Source of the DNA: Reticulitermes speratus
Lineage: Eukaryota > Arthropoda > Insecta > Blattodea > Rhinotermitidae
NCBI GenBank assembly: GCA_021186555.1
Contig: JAJKFL010000011.1
Location: forward strand, 4,842,501 to 4,906,500
Length of the DNA stretch: 64,000 nucleotides
Direction: 5' to 3'
A program made the translations under genes and the position numbers. Position 1 is the first letter of the stretch, and every line of letters begins with the position of its first letter. The notes beneath the pieces were generated by a model. It was not told the DNA's origin and made no database searches. It saw nothing but the letters and a program-made list of their open reading frames with translations. This document shows, piece by piece, positions 21,323 through 33,575 of this stretch.

Positions 21323-21966
21323 ATACTATTTTGTAACACGACGTTTCGAAAGCAGTCTGCTTTCGAAACGTCGTGTTTGTGTAATCAGTAACGATTTGAA
21401 AAGTGAAAATACACATCAGTGATATCAGTGATACTATTTTGTAACATGACTTTTCGAAAGCAGTCTGCTTTCGAAACGTCGTGTTTGTGTAATCAGTAAC
21501 GATTTGAAAAGTGAAAATACACATCAGTGATATCAGTGATATTATTTTGTAACATGACTTTTCGAAAGCAGTCTGCTTTCGAAACGTCGTGTTTGTGTAA
21601 TCAGTAACGATTTGAAAAGTGAAAATACACATCAGTGATATCAGTGACACTATTTTGTAACATGACTTTTCGAAAGCAGTCTGCTTTCGAAACGTCGTGT
21701 TTGTGTAATCAGTAACGATTTGAAAAGTGCAAATACACATCAGTGATATCAGTGATACTATTTTGTAACATGACTTTTCGAAAGCAGTCTGCTTTCGAAA
21801 TGTCGTGTTTGTGTAATCAGTGACGATTTGAAAAGTGAAAATACACATCAGTGATATCAGTGATATTATTTTGTAACATGACTTTTCGAAAGCAGTCTGC
21901 TTTCGAAACGTCGTGTTTGTGTAATCAGTGACGATTTGAAAAGTGAAAATACACATCAGTGATATC
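21323..21966. repeat. 108-bp tandem array (6 units)
   Basis: Six units of 108 bp are nearly identical. Each carries the palindrome TTTCGAAAGCAGTCTGCTTTCGAAA followed by CGTCGTG. Because 108 is a multiple of three, the minus strand stays open for 212 codons as a 36-residue repeat (MCIFTFQIVTDYTNTTFRKQ...). The lack of a known domain and the intronic position argue against a protein. Confidence 0.97.
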
Positions 21967-21969
21967 TCG

Positions 21970-23280
21970 CGTGTTACACCATTGCCTAAGAATTATAGTG
22001 TACAGTGATACTACTGTCATTCGACTTTAATTTTAACAATTAAACAGACAGGTGCCGGTCAATGTATTTCAATTATTTTGAAGCGCACATGAAATGCACC
22101 TAACAATTTGTATAATTGTAAGAAGTGCATCAGAACCACAAAACTGCGCGGTACATCGAGCGAACATATTAAGAACTACGATCTAGAAAGAAATGTGTTG
22201 TCATTACAAGAACAAGTTGGATGGATATATGCAAGGTCAGAAAATAAAGTTCCGGGACTCGGGCCCAGGAGTGCAAAAATTTTCCCAAAATTTTCTAATT
22301 ATCTGAAAAAAAAAAATGTTCAGCCTGGAAAAGTGCTGCTTCTATATATTCCGTTATTCTCTTTTGTTACTAAGTTGATTAATATTCATACAAATAGACA
22401 TAATAAAACAGAGCGTGACCCTCATAAATGCTGGGAGACTGCTATCACTTTCATGTGATATAAAAACGTGCTATAGGCCTACTATAGATAGTAAGGAGCA
22501 ATTTGGGAAGTTCCATACTGGACACGATTCATAAGTATTTCTGCATCTTCTGGTATTAATTCAGAAAATCGATGAATTCATATAGAACATAATAATAATA
22601 ATAACAATTTTCATATCTTGAGCAGTAGATTTATTCCGGTTACAGGGACAAAAAAAAAACTTTCCACTTTTTACCGGACGTGACTCTCTTTGTCTATTCT
22701 TCTCCTAATATTCACACAGAAGCTTCGGGTTTCGGGTTTTAAGACACTCTTTAAAAATATTGAAGGGTTTCTCATAAAAATATTTTGCTACTCTGTCGAT
22801 ATCTGTTCTCCTCTAATATATTCATCACATTTCTCTCTGTATCTTGCGACCAACCCAAGGAAATGCGTTTCCCTTCATTTCATTTGTTCTTTCCTCAACG
22901 TCAAACATTCGGACCCATATAAAAGCATAGATGTGGCTGTTACTCTGTAGGATTTTATTAAAGTTTGCTTTCGAAGGAAATCCTATAAAAGATACGTAAC
23001 GGAATATAAAGACAGCCCCCTGCTTCAGCCAATATACGTAATGAAATAAAATACTTCGTCTTCCAATCGATGGGCGGCTGAGCTCTCCACAGCCCTGTGG
23101 TTAAATTTCATTTTTTACTTCGCTGTCAGTCTTTCCAGGCAAAGTATGCCTACTGTATATACAGAGCCGAGCGCTGCTATATGCAGTGGACATCCCAAGC
23201 CTTTTATCCCGCCTATAATTTCCGAGGAATAACCCGATGTAAAGTAAAATACTGAATAAGTAGAGTTTTTGTGAAGTTTA
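21970..23280. other. Unassigned non-coding DNA
   Basis: A 116-codon forward frame at 22108-22458 has no recognised domain. It is the longest non-repetitive unassigned ORF of this part and is at most a curiosity. An (ATA)n patch lies at 22589-22603. Confidence 0.4.
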
Positions 23281-23830
23281 GCCGATCCCAGTGGCCGTGC
23301 GGTCTAAGGCGTGGGTCTATGGCCGCTTGCTTACTGGGATTGTGGGTTCGAATCCCACCGGGGGCATGGATGTTTGTGTTGTGTTTGTTGTAAGGACGGT
23401 AATATGGAACGTAAAGTGACATGAAGGACGAACGGATTTAAACAGTACAAAAATGGACCAAAGGGAAAAACCCCGGACAGGAAAAAAAAAAAAAATTCCG
23501 CCGGGGGCATGGATGTTTGTGTTGTGTTTGTTGTATAAGGACTAGTATGGATCATAAGTGACATGAAGAAGGACGGAAGGATTTAAAAGTACAAAATGGA
23601 TGAAAGGGAAATAACGGGACAGAAAAAAAAATAAAAAAAAAAAATATAAAAAATCCCACCGGGGGGCATGGAGTGTTGTGTGTTGTCAGGTAGAGGTCTC
23701 TGCGATGGGCTGATCACTCGTCCAGAGGAGTCCTACCGAGTGTGGTGTGTCTAAAAAGTGTGATCGTGAAGCCTCGAAAAATGATGCGGCCTAGGACCCC
23801 AAGGGGCTGTCGAGCCATTGGAAAAAAAAT
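23281..23830 (+). mobile_element. SINE-C cluster (one headed copy plus tandem partial bodies)
   Basis: A complete head and body occupy 23281-23480 and end in an A run. They are followed by two headless bodies starting at the '(cc)gggggcatgg' landmark, at about 23503 and 23657. The last one continues into the longer 3' part seen inverted at 30013-30180 ('gatgggctgatcactcgtcc', 'aaggggctgtcgagccattg'). Confidence 0.85.
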
Positions 23831-23864
23831 CTGTGGAGTTTATAGTCATCGATTATGTCAAAAA

Positions 23865-24230
23865 ATTCCCCGCTCTTTATGAAACCCGACAGCATATTAT
23901 TTGGTTCTTTTCTGAGCTAGTTGAATCCAATCTACATCCTTAAATCCTCTTTGTTTTTGTTTCAAAAATACTTTAATATTATACTCCAATTTCAACACAG
24001 ATCCTCAAAGCAGTCTTATTATTCCATCTTATCATGCTAAAATCTTCTGTGAAACTCTTTCTCCTTGTGCATTCCACACGCCCTGCCCATCTCATCCTCT
24101 TTTATGTGACCACTCTAATAATATCCGGTGAGCAGCAAAAGCAATGTGCATCCTGCACGTTGCTATTTCCTCTCAGTTTCAAATAAACCCCTCAGCACCT
24201 GTTCCCCGATACCTACGTCTGTTTACTTCT
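23865..24230. other. Unassigned, with short N1 tail fragment
   Basis: A short N1-like 'aaaaattccccgctctttatg' lies at 23861-23881. The remainder is unassigned. Confidence 0.4.
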
Positions 24231-24231
24231 C

Positions 24232-24905
24232 TTAATACCCTAACGTTCTCCGACTAACCGCACAAGCACTCTGCTTTTCAACTGCAGAATACGCATGTCC
24301 TGTGTGCAATAGATCTGCCCACACCAATCAAGTCGACACGGCGCTCAACGAGACATGTAGGATAGTGACAGGATGTATGAAACCAACGTCATTGCCAAAC
24401 CTCTATAGAGCGGCAGGCTTCGCAGCTCCTACATCTCGTCGGAAGGCAGCGGAACACATAGAGAAGATCAAGCAAACTGTCGATGAGCGACACGCACTAT
24501 ACGGAGCCAGAACACCACAGAGAAGATTAAAATTTGCGGAATAGCTTCCTCGGAACAGTGCAAGTTGAACCACCTGAAGACTTCCCCTTCACCCAGATTT
24601 GCCCTGGTGTGCCACCTCCTTGATTTCAATACTTGGAAATCTCTTAACCGCATTAGAACAGGGGTGGCACCAGTAAAAACAAATATGGTGAAATGGGGCA
24701 AAACAAACTCCGACGACCTGTATTGTGGCTGTGGAGAGTACAAGATATGGGACATCTCCTGTCATGCAGGAACTGCCCCCAGAAATGCACCCCCGAGGAT
24801 TTATGGCTTGCAAATAAAAAAGGATTTGACGCAGCCCAAAAAATACTGGGCAAAAAATCTTTAATTTAATGGTCCGGACACGATAAAGAAGAAAGAAAGA
24901 CTTCT
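24232..24905 (+). mobile_element. Non-LTR retrotransposon 3' region, family N3
   Basis: Forward frames 24302-24544 and 24565-24864, separated by a frameshift, encode ALNETCRIVTGCMKPT, FAAPTSRRKAAEHIEKIKQT, then RTGVAPVKTNMVKWGKTNS and DLYCGCGE. This is the C-terminal part of a non-LTR polymerase, ending in a Cys/His region. The 3' end is 'ggtccggacacgataaagaa' plus AAGA repeats at 24880-24901. Confidence 0.9.
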
Positions 24906-25093
24906 CTTAATGTGAGAAACCAAGTGCCACGCCGACTCACAACAGCAAGTACAATTACCGATACGAGACAGACAATTTGTGGCTCTTACGGTAGTGGATG
25001 TTAAGAACACGGTGTTCTGGACTGTGACGCCGTGTATTTTGGCAAATAGTTATCAATGTCCTGACATCTGTTGCCTTCGTGACGACAGCAAGG

Positions 25094-25660
25094 TCTTCTT
25101 TCTTTCTTTATCGTGTCCGGACCATTAAATTAAAGATTTTTTGCCCAGTATTGGGCTACGTCAAATCCTTTTTTATTTGCAAGCATTTCTGGGGGCAGTC
25201 CCTGCATGATAGGAGATGTCCCATATCTTGAACCTCTCCACAGCCACAATACAGGTCGTCGGAGTTTGTTTTGCCCCATTTCACCATATTTGTTTTTACT
25301 GGTGCCACCCCTGTTCTAATGCGGTTAAGAGATTTCCAAGTATTGAATTCAAGGAGGTGGCTACCAGGGCAAATCTGGGTAAGGGGGAAGTCTTCAGGTG
25401 GTTCAACTTGCACTGTTCCGAGGAAGCTATTCCGCGATTTTAATCTTCTCTGTGGTGTTCTAGCTCCGTAGAGTGCGTGTCGCTCATCGACAGTTTGCTT
25501 GATCTTCTCTATGTGTTCCGCTGCCTTCCGACGAGATGTAGGAGCTGCGAAGCCTGCCGCTCTATAGAGGTTTGGCAATGGCGTTGGTTTCATACATCCT
25601 GTCACTATCCTACATGTCTCGTTGAGCGCCGTGTCGACTTGATTGGTCCTCCGATACGTC
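25094..25660 (-). mobile_element. Non-LTR retrotransposon 3' region, family N3, inverted copy
   Basis: The minus frame 25605-25156 is open for 149 codons through the same C-terminal region as 24232-24905, so it is the better-preserved copy. A small deletion removes the stretch after CPQKC. The tail points towards 25094 with (CTTT)n on the plus strand. With the previous entry it makes a tail-to-tail pair 190 bp apart. Confidence 0.9.
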
Positions 25661-25924
25661 GATATTTATCCACAGTAATGTACGGCGTCGAATTTTACAA
25701 AACAATGTTCTTAAATCTACAGTTTGTATATTTTGATCTTCAGACACTCCAGCCATATTCCAGGACAGAATCTTGAAGAACACTAAGATCCTGTCTTTGC
25801 AGTTGACTATCCAGTTAGTTAAATTTTGATTTAATTCAGATTCGAATGTCAACAAAATTCTTCGCAGGGTCACATATGCGTTTTCTGACTCTAAACAATC
25901 GGTGTTCTTAATTAACATTTTCCT

Positions 25925-26085
25925 GCATGATACCAACAAATGCACTCTGATATGCACAGGTACACTCTTATATCGCTCATACATGTTTCGCCGTTAATTA
26001 CACTATAATATGGCGGAGCGATGAAAGATTGAATTTGTACATGTGAAAGGTGCATTTGTTGGTATTATGAATGAAAAATGTAATT
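25925..26085. mobile_element. Decayed palindromic element
   Basis: Both ends show 'ataccaacaaatgca' (25930-25944) and 'tgcatttgttggtat' (26052-26066), the outer signature of P5. The minus strand has a 'ggcgaaacatgtatgagcga' relic at about 25970-25990. The hammerhead core is lost. Confidence 0.5.
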
Positions 26086-26611
26086 CAATCAAAATGCACG
26101 GAATAAATGTCAAAACTCGGCTATTTGGTTTCTTTAAAAAAAAAAAAAAAAACAAAAAAAACACACACACACACACAGGCGTGAAATCGAGTTTGGGAAA
26201 TTAATTTGCAAAAATTACACATCTTTAGACTTGTAAATATTAGCGACAAAAGAAACAAATATGGTAAGGTTGTGTTAGTGAATTAATTTGTTTATGCAAA
26301 TTTCTTACGGATTAAATTTGCATAAAATAACAATTTAAAAGGCGAAGTGTTACATTTGTTAATGTAATTTATGATACCACATATTACGGGGAATAGTGAT
26401 ATAGAACTGTGCAACAAGGTAGGCAGAATCTATTTTGTGTGTTTAACCGTAATCTACAATTACCAACAGTAAACACCAGTTTGAAATTAACGTTTACATG
26501 TGTAAGTGCGCTGAATCCGAAGTTAACGCATCTTTTATTAACATCGACAACCAAACTTTCTCTGTGTGGAACTCATCCTCCTACAGCTCCTCTCACGTAT
26601 CACACTTACTT
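26086..26611. other. Unassigned; A-rich and (AC)n patch
   Basis: An A-rich run at 26135-26160 is followed by (AC)n to 26177. The rest is AT-rich with no gene recognised. Confidence 0.5.
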
Positions 26612-28689
26612 GCCTTTTTAATATTATCTTGTAGGACAACAACCGATTGGCCCTCAAATTTAGCCGCCAGCACCGTGCCCTCTATAATATAACTGCATTT
26701 TTAATATTATCCTGTAGGACAGCAACCTACTGGCCCTCAAATTTAGCCGCCAGCACCGTGACCTCTATAAATATTAACTGCATTTTTAATATTATCCTGT
26801 AGGACAGCAACCTACTGGCCCTCAAATTTAGCCGCCAGCACCGTGACCTCTATAAATATTAACTGCATTTTTAATATTATCCTGTAGGACAGCAACCTAC
26901 TGGCCCTCAAATTTAGCCGCCAGCACCGTGACCTCTATAAATATTAACTGCATTTTTAATATTATCCTGTAGGACAGCAACCTACTGGCCCTCAAATTTA
27001 GCCGCCAGCACCGTGACCTCTATAAATATTAACTGCATTTTTAATATTATCCTGTAGGACAGCAACCTACTGGCCCTCAAATTTAGCCGCCAGCACCGTG
27101 CCCTCTATAAATATTAACTGCATTTTTAATATTATCCTGTAGGACAGCAACCTACTGGCCCTCAAATTTAGCCGCAAGCACCGTGCCCTCTATAAATATT
27201 AACTGCATTTTTAATATTATCCTGTAGGACAGCAACCTACTGGCCCTCAAATTTAGCCGCCAGCACCGTGCCCTCTATAAATATTAACTGCCTTTTTAAT
27301 ATTATCCTGTAGGACAGCAACCTACTGGCCCTCAAATTTAGCCGCCAGCACCGTGCCCTCTATAAATATTAACTGCATTTTTAATATTATCCTGTAGGAC
27401 AGCAACCTACTGGACCTCAAATTTAGCCGCCAGCACCGTGCCCTCTATAAATATTAACTGCATTTTTAATATTATCCTGTAGGACAGCAACCTACTTGCC
27501 CTCAAATTTAGCCGCCAGCACCGTGTCATCTGTAAATATTAACTGCCTTTTTAATATTATCCTGTAGGACAGCAACCTACTGGCCCTCAAATTTAGCCGC
27601 CAGCACCGTGCCCTCTATAAATATTAACTGCCTTTTTAATATTATCCTGTAGGACAGCAACCTACTTGCCCTCAAATTTAGCCGCCAGCACCGTGCCCTC
27701 TATAAATATTAACTGCATTTTTAATATTATCCTGTAGGACAGCAACCTATTGGCCCTCAAATTTAGCCGCCAGCACCGTGCCCTCTATAAATATTAACTG
27801 CATTTTTAATATTATCCTGTAGGACAGCAACGTACTGGCCCTCAAATTTAGCCGCCAGCACCGTGCCCTCTATAAATATTAACTGCATTTTTAATATTAT
27901 CCTGTAGGACAGCAACCTACTGGCCCTCAAATTTAGCCGCCAGCACCGTGCCCTCTATAAATATTAACTGCATTTTTAATATTATCCTGTAGGACAGCAA
28001 CCTACTGGCCCTCAAATTTAGCCGCCAGCACCGTGTCATCTGTAAATATTAACTGCATTTTTAATATTATCCTGTAGGACAACAACCGATTGGCCCTCAA
28101 ATTTAGCCGCAAGCACCGTGCCCTCTATAAATATTAACTGCCTTTTTAATATTATCCTGTAGGACAGCAACGTACTGGCCCTCAAATTTAGCCGCCAGCA
28201 CCGTGCCCTCTATAAATATTAACTGCATTTTTAATATTATCCTGTAGGACAGCAACCTACTGGCCCTGAAATTTAGCCGCCAGCACCGTGCCCTCTATAA
28301 ATATTAACTGCCTTTTTAATATTATCCTGTAGGACAGCAACCTACTGGCCCTCAAATTTAGCCGCCAGCACCGTGTCATCTGTAAATATTAACTGCCTTT
28401 TTAATATTATCCTGTAGGACAGCAACCTACTGGCCCTCAAATTTAGCCGCCAGCACCGTGTCATCTGTAAATATTAACTGCCTTTTTAATATTATCCTGT
28501 AGGACAGCAACCTACTCACACTCAAAGTTAGCATTCAGCACTGTCACATATAACACTCGCCTTTTTAATATTATCCTGTAGGACAGCAACGTATTGGCCC
28601 TCAAAGTTAGCCGCCAGGACAGTATCACCTATAACCATTACCTGCCTTTTTAATATTATCTTGTAGGATAACAACCTACTGGCCCTCAA
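26612..28689. repeat. 85-bp satellite array (~24 units)
   Basis: The unit begins TTTTTAATATTATCCTGTAG and continues with GACAGCAACCTACTGGCCCT, a segment containing AGCCGCCAGCACCGTG, and TATAAATATTAACTG. Internal units are almost identical; the first unit and the last three (from 28515) are diverged, typical of unequal exchange. Variant blocks (GTCATCTG for CCCTCTA; CGTACTGG for CCTACTGG) recur in a scattered order. The array lies wholly in the Beat giant intron. Confidence 0.98.
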
Positions 28690-29611
28690 AGAAGTCACAG
28701 ATGAGTGGTTACGTTGGTGGATGTGCGGGTGTAACGTGTTAGGTGGGTCTGATCAACATAACACTGCGTATAGGCTGGGTTTATGGTTGATGCATATAAT
28801 GGCAGTAGGTCAAGTTGGCACGTATGTGAGTATGCAGCCAGAAAGACAGAGACATGACAGTTTGTCAACGTTTGTCAAAGAACGCATACGGTGTAAGGAA
28901 ACGATCGATACTTACATTTGACTATAACGCTTGACTAAGCACCACGCATGACGACGTAATGGAAAATGGAGGTTCCTAACCTCGAAATTATGTGGAGATG
29001 AGTGGTCAGGCTCACGCTTTGCCAGCTTTATCCATGGGAAAAGTCTTCAGTAGTCACTGGATAATACAGTGGGTGTGAAACTGAGCCAGTATGGACGAAG
29101 GAACACGATTCGTGAGGAATGATATTTAAAACAAATCAAACCCAGAGATGACACTGGTTCAAAGCAGCAAAGTAACATACCCAGTTTGGTTTAAATCGGT
29201 CTGATAGGTTTGGGAACAGACTGATGTAGTTTTATGACGTAACTAATAGGGGGTTACGTATTTTGTTTTATAAATGAGCCCTTAATAAATCAAAGTTAAT
29301 TTACACGCCACATAATTATACAAACGAGTTCTGAGCATGAATCTCTATACATACTCGTATTATCCGCTCTTAAACTCCTCAATTAAGCACATATCGCTCA
29401 TGAAACAGCAATTTGTCGTAACCCACCGATACACAGTTTCACAGGAGAAGGAAAGAACTTGACCGATCCTCAGTAGACCAAAACTTAAGCGTGTTATGTT
29501 TTTACGAAAATATAAGGACGAGCAATATTTTGTGGACACAACATTTTGAGAGAAGGCGTGTTTATAACCCAGCTGTCCAGTAATGCTGGAATCTCAGTTT
29601 GACGAATTGTA
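28690..29611. other. Unassigned non-coding DNA
   Basis: No recognisable gene or repeat. A 66-codon frame at 28721-28921 is unsupported. Confidence 0.4.
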
Positions 29612-29885
29612 TGGATTTTTTTTTTTTTTGGTGAAGGGCCTCGCAGCAGATGCTGCGGACGCACCACGGCCTTGAGGCTTATTGTGCAACCCTGTGATGA
29701 AGATGATTAGTTTTTCTTCGTGTAATGGAGCACCGGTGGAATGCAACTGGCAGGAGAAGACCGAAGTACTCGGGGGGAAAACCTGTCCCAGTGCCAATCC
29801 CACATGGACTGAACCGGGATCGAAGCCGGGTCTCCGCGGTGAGAGGCCAGCGACTAACCGCCTGAGTCATGGCACGGCCAGTTAT
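29612..29885 (-). mobile_element. SINE-D, near full length
   Basis: The minus strand reads GGCCGTGCCATGACTCAGGC, a tRNA-like head, a box B-like GGCTTCGATCCCGG, then 'gtactcggtcttctcc' and 'ccattacacgaag', and ends in an A-rich tail (T run at 29618-29630 on the plus strand). Relatives: 62045-62310 (+) and 44352-44519 (+, 5'-truncated). Confidence 0.85.
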
Positions 29886-29961
29886 GTGGGTTATGACAAA
29901 CTGCTGTTTCTGGAGCTTTGTGCTTCTCAGCGTGCCTGTCAACACATGCAGTAGCAGTATA

Positions 29962-29998
29962 GTTCCACTTATTCTTAAGCTCGACTCTAGATGGAGGT
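29962..29998 (-). mobile_element. SINE-B 3' fragment
   Basis: 'cacttattcttaagctcgac' and 'ctagatggaggtga' are the inverted 3' landmark of SINE-B. The element is cut short by the SINE-C insertion that follows. Confidence 0.6.
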
Positions 29999-30012
29999 GA
30001 ACTGCTGCTTAT

Positions 30013-30277
30013 TATTTTTTTTCAATGGCTCGACAGCCCCTAGGAGGCCTAGGCCACCTCATTTTTCCAGGCTTCACGATCACACACTTTTAGACACACC
30101 ACACTCGGTAGGACTCCTCTGGACGAGTGACCAGTCCGTCGCAGAGACCTCTACCTGACAACACACAACATTTACAAGAGACAGACATCCATGCCCTAGG
30201 CGGGATTCGAACCCATAATCCCAGTAAGTGAGCGGCCGTAGACCCACGCCTTAGACTGCGTGGCCACTGGGATCGGC
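30013..30277 (-). mobile_element. SINE-C, full length with 14-bp TSD
   Basis: The tRNA-Leu-like head is at the right end (minus strand GCCGATCCCAGTGGCCACGC) and the T-rich tail complement at 30013-30022. The flanking repeat GAACTGCTGCTTAT occurs at 29999-30012 and 30278-30291. Confidence 0.95.
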
Positions 30278-30291
30278 GAACTGCTGCTTAT

Positions 30292-30930
30292 ACAACAAGT
30301 AAATGAATACAAAACGGCGTATCTCGCAATATACGGAAATAATAAAAACAGAGTACATTTCTTAATACACTTCCTTGATAAGATGCAAATACATATTACG
30401 TTGGATACTGTAAAATGTGTTTGAATAATTTGAATTAGATTAAAGTGAGTAAAGTTTTATGTTAGTGGAGGACTTCAGTAACTACGGCAATGAAATTCCG
30501 GGTCCACAGAAACAAGAACTTTCTGAAATAGTTGACTTCCTACTACAGCCAAATGCCACACGTATATCACATTTCTATGCCTTAGAACTCCAAACTTTCG
30601 TCTGCAAAACCGCCACGAGTTTAAGCGGTTTCTCCAGTTGCCATTAGCTCCTGTAACCATCCATCATAAGCAGCATTACTGTGCCATGCAGGAGCATGGA
30701 ATTACAGTAATTTCAGGGCACAACATAGTTTTGGTACCGAACACTTGTTTCTACAAAATGGTATAAACGATTCAACATTAATTTATGAAAATGGATTTAT
30801 AGAATACGATCTTCTTGGACAAGACTCCAAGCACTTTGTTAGACAGCTAAAGATTTTACAAAGTAACATGCAGTTTGTTCTTATATACTGAAGAAGACGG
30901 CAGAAAGTTGCCTCAAACAGTTGGCAACTA
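30292..30930. other. Unassigned non-coding DNA
   Basis: Frames of about 60 codons on both strands at 30459-30660 overlap and lack domains. Confidence 0.4.
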
Positions 30931-31098
30931 CAGTGGAACTCGGTTATAACGTCATGAAAGGGACTGAATATTATGTGTCGTTATAAACGAGAAGTATAAT
31001 GTTATGGTTAACGGTGAGGAATTAATTGGTACCACAGTATATCTGACGATATAGATGAGGTGTCGCATTAACCGATGTCGTTTAACCGGGTTCGACTG
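30931..31098. mobile_element. Tigger/pogo-like MITE (168 bp)
   Basis: The left end CAGTGGAACTCGGTTATAAC and the right end (reverse complement CAGTCGAACCCGGTTAAAC) form terminal inverted repeats of the CAGTGGAACCTCG type known from pogo/Tigger elements. The left flank is TA; the right flank is CA, a decayed TA duplication. Confidence 0.75.
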
Positions 31099-31104
31099 CA
31101 TTTA

Positions 31105-31951
31105 CAAAAGCACGCAGAGTCGAATATAAGGCAATAACTCACCTACGTGCAAGTATCGCATTACTTAATTTCTAGCTCATAGTTTATTCCTTGTACGTGC
31201 TATATTTAAAACGTTTCCGAGATGGAAATAGACACTGCCTGTGTCTGCGCTCCTTATAGACCGAACACTTTACGTTGGTCCGTATTCACACGATCCTCTC
31301 CAAGCGACTTAGGTCGCGGAGTTGGCACAGGAGTTTCTGTCGGTCGTAATGACGACGGTTGTTAGTATGGGCCAACAAATTCGAGGAGCCAGAAGCAGCC
31401 ACAAGATTTAGCCTGGAATTCTACGTAAAGTGGTCACTACAATTCCGCTAGGTTACGTTTACGTTGCAGAAGAAAGCATGTAGCTCAATTTCCAAATTTT
31501 GATTTGAACATCACATGAAGATACGTTCTGACAAGATCAAATATTTAGAATATATCCCAAGCATGTTAACAGGGCAAAAGGGACCGCAATTTAATTGGCA
31601 ACGTGCCTGGCCAACTGTGACAGTGGAGGAATGATCTCAGGCGGACGGCGTTGAGCGATGATACGAGGGATCATCAAATACCGGCGGGATTTTAGCTCCG
31701 TGAAGCCGTTTAAAATAATGACGGTATTGTATTAATATCAATGTTCGTGATCGGCCACTGAGACTCAAAAAAGGCCTAACGATGAACTGTACAGCTTACT
31801 ATGACGCCTTGTGACCCTTCAGTGATAGTCTCTCTCCACCGTACGGTCGCAAGGGCATATAAGGGTGTTACGGATTTAATACCCCTTCGTCCTGGGCAGT
31901 TGTTGAAATTTAAAACCTAGCGTCATAAAGAGTTAATAAACCTATACATGA
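31105..31951. other. Unassigned non-coding DNA
   Basis: No gene, repeat or RNA recognised. Confidence 0.4.
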
Positions 31952-31965
31952 AAAGAATGTATAAG

Positions 31966-32271
31966 GAAAAACAATCCCATTACAGGCCTGGACAGACCCT
32001 TAGGGTTCCAGGAGGTTGAGGCTCCCACATTTATAGACAATCGGCACATGAAGGTGGTAAGCTTGTCAGCCCTACGCACGGGCCGCCTTTACCCCCCAGG
32101 AAATATTCCTGGTACTCATTTCTGTTAGAGGCTGAGTCGACCCCAGGGCCATAGTGCGACTGAAACGATTATGTCAATAAAAAATTCCAATGACACCATC
32201 GGGAATCGAACCCGCGACGTTCCGGCTTGTAGCGCAGTGCCTCAACCAACTGCGCCACCGCGTGGCCCTCA
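31966..32271 (-). mobile_element. SINE-A, full length with ~14-bp TSD
   Basis: Head on the minus strand: GTGGCGCAGTTGGTTGAGGC, with box B GGGTTCGATTCCC. AAAGAATGTATAAG at 31952-31965 is matched by AAAGAATATATAAG at 32272-32285. Confidence 0.95.
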
Positions 32272-32285
32272 AAGAATATATAAGT

Positions 32286-32740
32286 GAATTTTAATGCAAA
32301 AAAAGGGTCTCACGTAAGTAGGCAATTACACTGTCGTGAGTCATAGGTCCCAGAGGAAAGAGCACAAACTAGAATTTTATGAGGGGAGAAAGACATTTCC
32401 TTGGGCACTGGGATAACACTGACGATGCATGGCGACTTGCATATCTTCTTACAAGTGTTTACGTTGACTCTTGCGCTAAATACACGCTGGGATTAGAAAG
32501 CGAAAACACTCTATTTAAGGATTTCACCAGATACTAACAGAAACAAACAAAACAAAACTAAACAAACAAAATAACAATAAAACCGTATCTAGAACATAAT
32601 TAATATTAAATAAGTAGTTTTATACCAAAATAATCATCGTTAGAAAATAATAAATATATGCAATATTTACGCAAGGCCATCGTAACAAAATTTGTAACTA
32701 TAAACACACAAGATAGGCAAAGTACGTGTAACGTAGCACT
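32286..32740. other. Unassigned non-coding DNA
   Basis: A-rich stretch at 32540-32585 with 'aaacaaac' repeats. Nothing else seen. Confidence 0.4.
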
Positions 32741-33237
32741 GAGGAGCTTTCGAGTAACTAGTGTTGCCGTAAAAAAGCAGTAAGTATTAAATATTGTGAG
32801 TGTGCGTGTGTCTGTAGCCTTGCCTTAGCTATCCGGCATGAAAGTCGTATCTTTTGCGCCGTATTATATTTTAATCTGTGGCCTGTCTGGCTTACAATAT
32901 TTTTACACATTACTTCGTAAAGGGAGAAATTTTCGGAAAAACGTTACTGAACATAAAAAGTGTGTTTTGATTTTCTCTACAACTTTCGTCTGAAACATTT
33001 CTCATTCTAAGAATAATTCAGCGAGATATTATCATAAATGTACATGGGTCTTCATGTAAAGTGCCAGTTATTCTTGTCAGATTTTAGTGAGACTTGAATT
33101 TATTCGACATATTTTTTAAAAATTTTCCATTACCAAATTTCATAAAAATCCCTCCATTGGGAGCCAAGTTACTCCATGCGGACAGACAGACATGACGAAG
33201 CTAATAGCCGCTTTTCGCAGTTTTGCGAACACTCCTA
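32741..33237 (-). mobile_element. MITE-like repeat M1, copy 3
   Basis: Inverted relative to 424-920. The minus strand begins TTAGGAGTGTTCGC (33237) and matches the other copies through to 32741. Confidence 0.85.
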
Positions 33238-33575
33238 AAAAGGTTGAATTGAACAGGAAATGAAGAAAAGAAGACTAATTTTGCTGTAACTTACAGTAAA
33301 CTGAACGAAGAAAAGATTTCATTGTTTTAATACAACCCCAAAGTGAAAGTACTTCAACATCAAATTAAATGCACTTTTATAGTCAAAGACACGAGGCTTC
33401 ATCAAATAACAAACACAACTATAAATAAAATTTTGTTATACTCTTTAAAGCTACATGACGACGGATTTTAATGCAGTTAATAAAACAGTAATAAAAGTGT
33501 CAGGAAGAGCTCTATATCCATAGAACGGTAATCGCGATTATACGACTAGCCTTCTTTTTTTTTTACATTTTTTAA

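Noticed and set aside
21318..21956. 212-codon repeat protein on the minus strand
   Set aside because: Exists because the 108-bp period is a multiple of three. It shows no domain, signal or splice context.
22108..22458. Forward 116-codon ORF as a gene
   Set aside because: No domain recognised and Lys/Asn-rich from local A-richness. A homology search would be decisive; a hit in other insects would revive it.
26612..28689. CRISPR-like regular repeat array
   Set aside because: Whole units repeat without unique spacers, in an insect intron with no cas genes. It is a satellite.
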